Assembly: GCA_973895155.1 (NCBI GenBank)
Contig: OZ316893.1
Location: 22,382,001 to 22,446,000, forward strand
DNA length: 64,000 nucleotides
Direction: 5' to 3'
DNA from: Marsupella aquatica
Taxonomy: Eukaryota > Marchantiophyta
In this document: one piece after another, positions 45,763-55,728 of the stretch
Position numbering within the stretch: position 1 is the stretch's first letter
Layout: each line of letters opens with the position of its first letter
Translations under genes and position numbers: made by a program
The notes under the pieces: model-generated
Told to the model about the DNA's origin: nothing
Seen by the model: the letters and a program-made list of their open reading frames with translations, nothing else
The model's database searches: none

Positions 45763-46740
45763 CCCTGGGCCCTCACTCTTACTATATTAAGTGAACCCCC
45801 CTGAGAACATACACCCCCCGTGTACCCCTTCTTAATATTTTTGTTCACAAAAAAAATCTCCTTGTTAATGTAAAAATATTAACTTTTCCTATTAAATTTC
45901 ATCCTTTTGTAAATTATAATAGAGTTTTTCAAGGAATTGAAAACACCCTTGAATTTTTAAAATTGCAAATATCATACTGAAATAGATGAGACTGCATAGG
46001 GGACTTGTATGGCTGTTACGCCCAATGTTCAGGATACATACAAGAATACACTACAAGAATAGTTCTTCCTATAGTATACAAAGAGGCATGCACTCTCCTC
46101 TTAGTGTTTGCAACAGTGCCTCTAAACTTCTAGTTTCATGAGTACTATATGTATAATTGAGGAATAATACTCCAAAGTCTGAACCAACTATAACAAACAT
46201 TGGTTGAGCACCCGATACCCCCCTACACACGCAAACACATCTAGCCTCATACCTGGCTGTTTGATTCAAGAGAATTCAAAAGTAATCTTGTCCGTCCATG
46301 TGGGGTTGATCCATGAATCCCCATCAATCCCAGATTCCCAACATGTACTCAACTCCCGACTTAACTCCTAAACATGTGGGTAAACATGTCTACCCAAAAC
46401 CATTTGTCCCACCATAAAGGGTCCCACAAAACTAAACTTGCCTTAAGACAACAAATAATTAAATGTCTGATTTACTATATGAACACGTGTGCAAATGAGG
46501 TGATGAGTGTATGTGTCCCAACCATATAGTGACGTGTGTACTTGGCATTTTGGGTACCCTTGTGTAAGAATAATGTGACATGTATTTGATAAGAGCCTTA
46601 TTACTAATATTGTGATGAATGTATATACAGGGATGTTGCCTACTTTAAAAATTATTATAAAACTTTGTTTGTATTACATTAAAAATACCCATGCGTTGTT
46701 CGCACGTCCTCCTTGTATTAGTAATGCTGAGGGCCCAGGG
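45763..46740. mobile_element. 978-bp non-autonomous TIR element
   Basis: It starts CCCTGGGCCCTCA and ends with the reverse complement TGAGGGCCCAGGG; the match continues as TTACTA/TAGTAA. TATATACA flanks both sides (45755-45762 and 46741-46748). The left 225 bp match the left end of the 14.6-kb element at 47604, the right 550 bp match its right end, and 46110-46200 match part of its transposase gene (48970-49080). It is therefore an internally deleted relative of an autonomous element of that family. Confidence 0.9.
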
Positions 46741-46748
46741 TATATACA

Positions 46749-47595
46749 AGGCATGTCCTTAAGCACTTAGGCCCAAAAGTAGGATGTCGCCCGGTCCTTC
46801 TTAAGTATACTCTTATCATGAACCCTTGTAAGACTTTGTACTATACTAGTCTTTGTGTGGACCTTTAGAGTGATTCCAAGAACAAAACCCATGATGTCCT
46901 AGAGTGTTCACCTTCACAAAGTAGCAAGGTTACTTTTCATAGTCTTTAACTAAACCGGAAAACACTGAAAGTCTTTTATAGTCTTTAACAAAACCTTGGC
47001 AATGGGTGCGAGTCATTTAAAGTATGGAAGAAGGACTTAGTGGGCTTAGTCCTATAAGGTATGGTCTAAATTACCCTGGTTTCTACTAGTGGCAATATGT
47101 TATTGTTGATTCCACCTCAGTGCGGTTCTTGACATCCATCAGAAGGATGCAAACATTGACTTGAGCAGGTATATTAATCGTCCCCATGTGGATGACATTT
47201 TAACCTCCAAGTTTTGGACGTTGTTCTGCTCACAGTACGTCCAGCCAAACAAGACCTCATCAGAAGAAGCATAAGCAAATGGAAAATGTCTAAGGATGCA
47301 ATGTGGATCCATAAGCAAATGTAAACAAAGGAAGTAATTAAGTAGAATTAGTAGTGAAACTTCAAGTAGAAGATAGCAGATAGAGTATTTAAGTGCAGTA
47401 GTAGGCGTGAATAATCTTTGTAAGATGGCTGGGATGATAACAATAGAAGGCGCAACAATCTTTGCTATATGGAGTACTATAGGTTTAGGGTTTTGTTACA
47501 AACGGTGCAGTACAAAGTTCTAAAGGTGATGGTAGGGACTGTGCTCTAGGCATAAGAGCAAGGCAAAGAAGGCAATAGGAGTAGGGCGATTGAAT
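46749..47595. other. Spacer between two TIR elements
   Basis: I see no gene. AGTCTTT(A)TAGTCTTTAAC-like text repeats at 46935-46990. This is the left flank of the 14.6-kb insertion, so the DNA at 62180 was originally adjacent to 47603. Confidence 0.5.
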
Positions 47596-48537
47596 GTTCT
47601 TAGCCCTAGGCCCTCACTCTCTATATATTAAGTGAACCCCCCTGAGAACAGACCCCCCCCCTTGTACCCCTTCTTAATATTTTTTCTTCCATTAAAATAT
47701 CACTTGTTAATATAAAAATATTAAATTTTGCTATTAAATTTTACCCTTTTGTAACTTATAAAAGGGTCTTTCAGATAATTGAAAATACCCTTGACTTTTT
47801 AAAATTATGAATATCATATAAACATGCAAACTACTCAGAAACATAAATTATGTGTAATGATGTTATTTTGCATAAGAAACCTGATGTGGGTACAGGTTTC
47901 ATATAGATTAACAAAATTAGCACCAGATAATTATAGTATCGCTGGTTGCTTGTAAACCTCATAAACATGAACTAATTAAATTAACACTAGAATGTTCTAG
48001 TGCCTTGGAAGAATAATTGCAAGTATATTATTGCATATACATGTATACTATTGAGTATGCATGACTGTATACTGTTGCTAAATTGTTCTAAATATTATAA
48101 ACTAAGCATGATTCTTAGTCTGTAAAAATCTCCCTCAGTCTGTACAAATCTCCCTGACTCAAGTAAAGTTCCCCATGATCATGACTAAGCATGATGATCA
48201 ATGTGAAATCACTAGCTCAAATACAGTTCTTGGCAGCTTCTTTTGAACCTGATACATCAAACCACACATTAATAATTGATTTTGGACCATACTCATTACA
48301 CAAGAAAATCACTGCTGAGAAATATGAGAATAATACCATTAGGTCCTCTTTGACTAAATTGTTACTTAGACATGCTAGGTAATTTCTCTGTCATCTCTAC
48401 AATCAAACAATTGATTGAAATGTCAGAAGCATTATCAAAATTTCTATTCAAAAGCTTTTCATACCAATTACATACTTAAATGGTACATGCAATAACCAGG
48501 CAATAACTATGACAATTGCTTACCCTGTTATATAAGA

Positions 48538-51500
48538 TTAAGGAATTTTGTTTTTGGCAAAATTATCAAGAGCAACTGCATCATCTGGATGCAACTGAAA
48601 AACTCCTGGGCATAGTGGATCCACTGTCAAGTGAACTGTTGATATAACACAGTCCAAATCAATGAATTGTGGATCACACACATTGTAGGCAAATTTATGC
48701 CTACTAGTTCCAATTGGAGAAAACCATTGGAACATAATTTTACATGCCTCCTCACCACCAGGCCTATCAAGCAAATCCAATTCACCTCTTGCTCTGTCCT
48801 GTTTCCCACCATATTTTTTGTGTATACTTTGTATTCTGCCTATCCACCACATATATTTTGGTGTCGTATTTGAAGACATTGCAACAGCTGCACCTCTGGG
48901 CCTCTTTGGATTTGGAACAAGATCATCTGATCTACTACCAATTCTCTTTCCTCGTCCTTTTCCTCTCAATGTTCATGAAATTGCCTCTGAACTTCTGGTT
49001 TCAGGAGCACTGTATGTATCATCCAAAAATAATACTCCACAATCTGAACCTACTGTAACAAACATTGTTTGAGCACCTGCCCTCACATTGGGTTTGTCCA
49101 CTAAATTGTTGAAGTAGTGATTTTGCTTTATCCGGGTCAATCTGTCTTTACTGAGGAGAGGGTTCAGGGTCAACTGGCTAACCAAAGTACTTTTGTAAAT
49201 GGACCGATTTTGATATTCTACTGTTGGCTTCACATCTTGTCTTGCTGCTCCATATATCAAGTCAGAATGCATGATGCCCATGGTGGCCTCCATTTGAGCA
49301 GCAACTCCCTCTACATCTGGGTCTGCATATATCAAAAGTTGTTCTGTTGGGACAGGAGACTCGGAGTCCTCTTCTACAACTTCTGTTGGAACTGATGAGG
49401 ATGCAGGCTCATGAGACGTGGTTTCACTTTCCTCAGATTCCTCCACATCTGCCCCTCCATCTGCTAATGTATCAACATTCACATCACACCAACTACCAAA
49501 CTTGACCCCTTTAGCCTCCATCTTCCATGCGGAATTCCACCACACCTTGTCTCTACAGGATGTGGAAGGGTTCATTTGTAACTCAGTGCATGCATTTTGG
49601 GCAAGCTGAAGACCTTCTTGCAAAGCAATCACTATTTCTCCATTTGTTTCAATCCCTGCATAGTCCATTTGATCTGCTACAATAGGAATCCCTGCTGGGA
49701 TTGTAGTGAGCTTCATCCAAATGTTTTCATGTTTTTTGTGGCTCTTCCCTGCACCCATCATTCCTTCAGCCAGATCCATTGCAGCCAATCAATTTTGATT
49801 GGTAGCGCATTCTACTAACTCAGCCAAGTCATAACTTCGCTCATGACCATTCATACCTCCTACTGCAGAAAAAAACTGCTCACAAGCATCTGACCCAGTC
49901 AAATGCAATGGTACTGGAAGATGTCAAAAATTGTCCCTGAATTGGATTACCAACAGGACCACAAAATGAACTGACATTTGAATGTCAAGGAAACTTTGCA
50001 TGAGAATGCAATTTTTTGTGAAACTGGTTGGTTGTGTATTCCCTCCCACAAAATGGTTTCCATGAAAGCACCATTGACGCCATAGTCTAAAGAAAAATCC
50101 AACCTTCCCACAATGGACAATTCTCTGTCGCAAACTGAGACTAGTATTTAGAAATATATCAATGTAGTCTGCACATATCCTAGTGTAAACTTCTGTCCCA
50201 AGAGTCTGTTCAACTCTTGCATCACCACGTTGGCGAAGCATCTGTAAGGAGGACTGTACTTTGCGGCTACAGAGTCGTTGTGCACTAGCCCAATTTTGCC
50301 TATCTTTCCTTGACTTGTCCTCTTCATTCAAGCCATGATCACTGTTCAGGTACACCTTGTAACAAGATATGATGTGACTCAAGTTCGCCATTTCTGCTCC
50401 TAATTTCAAAATACGAGAAGTAGAATCCAATGGGTTCACTAACTTCTTCCCATTATGAATAAAATCTTGATCGTGGAGTCCATATGCATGGATCAATGGT
50501 CTAGCAGTGATCATAGAGTGAGTCAATGTCCAAGCTTCCCACCTCAGGTCTTGTCTTGGCCCTGGTATTCCTTTTCCAGAGTAGTCTTCCAGCATAAGCT
50601 TTCTCCTCCGTGCATCCCCATCACTGGCATGACCCAATAATGGCCCCACTGACTCGAGGCAATGAGTTGTCCACAGTGAGGCTAGGGTATTCCATTGTCG
50701 CCTGACCCATGGAGCATCAAACTTGTTACATGTACCCATCCCCAATATGCACAATCGAGGGAATCCAGTAACAAGGGCATTTACTATCAAACACCTTGCC
50801 TAGTGAGCTACAACATAACTGTCAAATGCATCTGCAATGTTGTTGAAGCCAACTTCTCCTTCCCCCACCATGATCTCCAAACCAACACTACACTCATGGT
50901 TGGTTTTTGTCCCACAAAACCCAAGAAGAGTATCATGTTTAGGCAGCCATCTGCAACCAATAGCAGGCGGTCTTTTCATTAGTTGCTTGTTCAATATTTT
51001 TGTGTAACACAAAAATATTAAACAGAAAGAATGACCAGAGCAAGAGGAGGCAAGAGTAGTCACCTCACAGTTCTCTTCACACAAGTCTCATCCTCTGCCA
51101 AATAGCATGGAATGGGTCCATGAATATTTAATCGAGCTTTCAATTTGGAAAAAATTTCCGCAACAAACTGGAATTGCTCTGCATGAATTCCAGCACGAAA
51201 CACTGCCATACCTCTCCTATCTCGTTGAAGGGTGTTGATAGTAGGACCAATTCCATTGGTTGCAAGACAATCAACTACACGCCTTCCACCATGTAAAAAT
51301 AGTGTTTGACAGAGAAGCTTTGTTCCAGGCTTAAAACGATATCCTATCTTCTCCCTATTGATGTTTTGTGCTATGTCTGACAACATATCCCACAGAGCTC
51401 CTCTCCCACCAAAGGCACCTCGTTTGTGTGCTAGTATTATTGAATGACAGAATTTCAAAACAGTTGCTTTGTTTGGTTCTTGATAGTGAAGACACACTTC

Positions 51501-53219
51501 ACTAATGCTGGGGACCAGAGCCTTTGCCATGAGTAGCTTGTGACTCAAGATTCTCTGCAATTTTTGCTCTCTCAAAATTTGGTTCCTATAGCTTTTGGCT
51601 TGGTACTGAACCTCTGGAATAGTTAGGTAGTCTAACCGCCTGCCTTTACCAGTTGTTCTACAACCTCGTTTCTCAATAGCTTTGTACTCCCTGTAAACTC
51701 TGAGTCGAAAGTCCTGCTCTGTTTTTATGCTAAAACAGAGCGAACAGGTCAAGTCAATAAAACCTCCACCAAGTTCTGATATTCGCCTACAATCTCTGTG
51801 TCTAAATAAACCAGAGATCACACAGGTTTCTTGAGTTGTCAAACACCACACCTCTACCCTCACTATGGGCTCTGCATACCAATTCCCATCTAATTTCAGT
51901 TGATCATTTAAGATTTCCTTGATAGGCCTGGTATCTGAACCATATTTCACCACATCACGCCAGAGACCCCAGCATAGCAAAGAGAGATTGTCAAGAGTAC
52001 CTTTGTCTTTTGAACTAGAACTGGAAGCTCCTCCAGTTGAGGGGCGAGTTAAGAACCCAGCTATTTTCTGTTGTTTCACATCTCTTCCATCTGGTGCACG
52101 AGGTCTCCCTGGCCTTCCACTGTGCACTGGATTGCCCATAGCAGGCCTTTGACTTCTCATGACATAATTAAGATGACTCAAGCCTCCCACATGGGCTTCC
52201 AGATTTGTTTCCAAATTGCGTTGTTTTGGAATCAATGTTAGGTTTTCAGCACAAAACTCACAACAAAGTTTGAACTTGACCAACTCTACAGGCTCTTTGT
52301 CCACATCACCTATTACAGTAAATGTATCATGCCCAACAAGCCCACCAGCAATCTGTGCTGAGTTAATCTTCTCCACAATCTTGACATGTTGATCAAGTAT
52401 GGCTCTATCATTCAGAGTACTAGTCTCAGCCCTCTGAGCAATCACTTTGTGATCCACTTTCTCACCCCTATTAGATGCTACACGTCTAGCATGCTTTTTT
52501 GATGGCAAGTGTTTCACTCTGAAGTTTGTAAACACATTATTGACCATAGTTTTATCCACACCCTTGACACTGCTACATGCAACTGCTTGATATCTGTAGT
52601 CACATTCGCAACACTCAATATGCCCACGAGGCACACCATCCTTGTCCCACGTTCTGACTTTCCATTTGTGGTCCACACACTTAAGAAAAGTCATCCACTC
52701 TCTCAACTTTGTCACAGAAGTCTCCCATGCTATCTTTAAGTCCTGAGACATCAATACAGAGTCTAGGCTGACTTGAGACTCAGCGGATTGGGCTCCACTT
52801 GCAGGCTGGTCCTCCTGGGATGAAGCACTTGCAGGCTGGGTCTCCTGGAATGGAGCTCCACTTGCAGGCTGGTTAGAGGGTTCATCTATTGCAGGAGTAC
52901 CAACTTGGTCTCCAGTAGATGTGCTACCAGGTCCATTGGATGCATGGCTGCTTCCAAGGACTTGTTGTGCCCCATTCTGCACATCTCCTTGGACAAAATT
53001 GTTGGAGTATTTTGGGACAATGACAATCTTTCCACCACAATCCTCTACTAGATTATACCTTGCAAGGTTGACGTCCATGAAATGGAACTCAAAGTCAAAA
53101 CCTGACTCCAAGTTCTTTCTAGCATCATAAAAGGTTTCACCTATCTTGTAGCTATATGATGTCAAAGGTTTACGTTCCCCTGACTCTAGGTCTGCTTGAA
53201 ATATAGTGGCAGGCGGCAT
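48538..53219 (-). pseudogene. DDE-type transposase with N-terminal zinc fingers
   Basis: ATG at 53219. Exon 1 runs to 51064 (donor GTGACT) and exon 2 starts at 50950 in the right phase. Exon 1 has a Ser/Gln/Pro-rich linker with a repeated QPASG unit, then cysteine/histidine motifs (ECCECDYRYQAVAC; CCEFC...H; CSLC) likely to bind DNA, and a basic GRPGRPR hook. Candidate catalytic residues are YLAEDETCVKR (end of exon 1), GHASDGDARRRK and GLHDQDFIHNGKKL, a pattern shared by a transposase group in plants, algae and invertebrates that I cannot place firmly in a superfamily. The C-terminal part has a glutamate-rich segment and a basic KRPRG patch. Stops, all in frame: TAG 50800, TGA 49924, TGA 49789 and TGA 48973. 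A deleted relative at 45763 keeps a scrap of this gene between matching ends, which ties gene and termini together. Confidence 0.65.
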
Positions 53220-53636
53220 CCTCTATGTCCCACGTTTAATTCCCTATCCAAATGACATATGCCAAGGGCATAGGCCTGCAAACAGAGCACAACACAAGAG
53301 AGAAACACCAGAATCAAAATGGACTCAATCAAAGCAACACAGACAGTTATCTGTTACTTTGTAAACCCACAAACTCATCCAATGACAACAACATGGGGAT
53401 TTATGAAGATTTGGTGCCCTACAAGTAACCTAAGGAAGCCCATCTATCAAGACCGCATCCACCAGACCAATTCCACAAGAGCCTTGCCCCATCCCGGCCA
53501 TTTTTCATGGTGATTGGCTTGTAAAAGGTCCATTGCAGCTTTCTCCTTTCGGGTGGGAAGGGACATACCCTTTGCATGCAAGAACTCTGGTTTCAGCGTA
53601 AGCACAAGAGAGAGTGGGATCTACACATGGCCGCTT

Positions 53637-53706
53637 CAGTTTGTCCCAAAATAGCTTGTCCTAGATTAGCTTGTCCCAATTGAGCTTGTCCCAGTTTGTG
53701 CTTGGT
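53637..53706. repeat. Short tandem repeat of AGCTTGTCCCA
   Basis: Four to five imperfect units of about 15-17 bp (AGCTTGTCCCAATTG and variants), upstream of the transposase start. Confidence 0.75.
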
Positions 53707-53908
53707 CCATGTGCAGTCGAGGCCAGGCCCATCACTCCAACCTCTCTCCTTGACATGTGCAATGGGCTGTTTGGAATTTATTTACTCACAGACTTGCTCA
53801 GAGAGGCTGGACCTTGCTTGAATAGTGACATCCCTTGGACAACCCATACCCTATGGCTAGGCTCTAAGTAGTCTTTCCCCCCCACTTCCAGGCTACCTGC
53901 ACCTGCTT

Positions 53909-54148
53909 CGCCTCCAAGGAGTGCTAGATTGCCAGGGATGAAATCTGGCAGTCTCCATTGAGGGCATTACTTCCCCAATGGTCTCCTTGGATTTGATGGG
54001 CCCTGCAAACAATCCTAGATCTACAACTCGCCTCCAAGGAGCGCTAGATTGCCAGTGATGAAATCTAGCAATCTCCATTGAGGGCATTACTTCCCCAGTG
54101 GTCCCCTTGGATTTGATGGAACCTGCAAACAATTCTATATTTATAGCA
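53909..54148. repeat. Two-copy tandem duplication, 120 bp
   Basis: 53909-54028 and 54029-54148 begin CGCCTCCAAGGAG and are alike except for a few substitutions. They lie upstream of the transposase gene, so they may be part of its promoter or subterminal binding region. Confidence 0.9.
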
Positions 54149-54984
54149 AAAAGACAAAGCCTAACTCACAGAACGTGAAAAGAAATGCTTACCTGAGCAA
54201 AGCACACAAAGCCCTGTTTGTTAAATCCATACAAGAGCGACAAAAAATTGGAATGCACAGATCAAATGAAAGTAGCAAAGACAGCAAGAAGTATCAGTGA
54301 TTCCCCACTCACCTATGTATAATTTGCAAAGATTGCTTCAAATTAAGGCAGCTAGATCCACCTTGTGTCCAGCCCACCACAAACCTGCTCCCGACAAAGA
54401 ACAATATAATGAATGATCAAATAAGTCAATGTGCTCACTTGACGAGACCATCCAACCTCTCTATTTCACTATTATTTGCTTAAGGGGGACCTAGGAGGAG
54501 TTCAACACAAATAGTAAGCATGACAAGAAACAGCGCAGTCAAAATAGTCATATCCATGCATTGACGTGGAGCTGCTGGACCAGATATACTTCTCGCAAGT
54601 CTGACCAAACTACACATGTACTGCTGTATCCATGCCACATACTATGGAGAAAATACTTTAAATACTACTCAGGATCAACATTGGACTGAGATATGGGACT
54701 CGGGACCAAAGCCGTGGAACACACTGGCCGATTCCACGACAAGCCATGAACTCGATCGCATCTTGGTGTGTGAATAGAAATCTCCAAGGCGTCAGAGGTC
54801 AATCTAGTTGTGAAGGTTGTGAAGGTGTGTCACGTCGTAGGCTTCGGCCTTAACTCAGACTTCAGCTTAGACGGGCACATCCCTCGTAAATCTGAGGGTT
54901 CGGGCAGGAAGGGAAGCACGTAATGCACCTTATTCTCGTAAACTAGCGCTAAGTGCGCATATTGCTAAATACGGACACCTCCTA

Positions 54985-55240
54985 GGTATGGTTTGTGTTC
55001 CGCCGCCGGAACGTACCTTAGTCGATAGCAGGATCGACCCCGGCTTAAGGGCTTCTAAGCCTTCGTGCTGTCCGCCTTCGATCCAGATTCGATGATACAG
55101 GTCCTCAACCCGTGCTCGCAACCACTTACCCGCAGGCTGCACCCTGTGCACGTCTCGGGTAGTGCGTTCGGCCCGGCGCTGCCACCCATATACGAGAAAC
55201 CCCCACACATATGCGCACACATGCATACAATCTCGATTTA
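54985..55240 (-). repeat. Block homologous to 16860-17110
   Basis: On the minus strand this shares GGCTTAGAAG, AAGCCGGG, TTCCGGCGGCGGAA and ACCATACCTA-like text, in order, with the plus strand of 16860-17110. Identity is moderate. Confidence 0.65.
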
Positions 55241-55728
55241 CACGAAGGAAAAATGATGGGAAAGGATTTTTACTACAAAGGGAACATATGCGTACACTTA
55301 GTTGACACGACAGCCCTGGAATGCACAGGTTCAAGGCCAAGGGTGCACACTACAACGGAGCCCGGCTCCGCACTCGCCCGGCAAGCTTAGTCCTACCCCC
55401 TCCCCTTGGTACTCTGTCATTCCTAGAGGTCGGGACTCCCCGCATGTCCCGCGGATGTCCGACTCTGAAACTAAAAACCCCCCCCCTGCCTCTACCGAGG
55501 GGTGCACTAAATACTAAGAGCCGAGGAACGGGGCGTCCTCCCGCCGAAGATTCGCTGACCAAGGTCCTAACTAAGCTGACAGTCAGGCCGGAAAACGGCT
55601 GTGTCTTATTAGAAGATCCTAATCTACGCAGGCTGGACAGCAGGGCAGCGCTGCCGTACCTAAGGCAGGTGCCTGTCCCAAGAGCCTGACTAAGCCAATC
55701 CTAATCCTAATCTATTCCTACTCCGCCG

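Noticed and set aside
46069-46269. Independent 66-codon gene in the 978-bp element
   Set aside because: It is a leftover of the transposase of the 14.6-kb family (same GSD.GVLFL text), not a gene.
13665-53219. Stop-codon reassignment or readthrough explaining the in-frame stops
   Set aside because: All three stop codons are involved, the SAM-domain gene and the 589- and 878-codon ORFs use none internally, and stops occur only in element genes, so decay is simpler.
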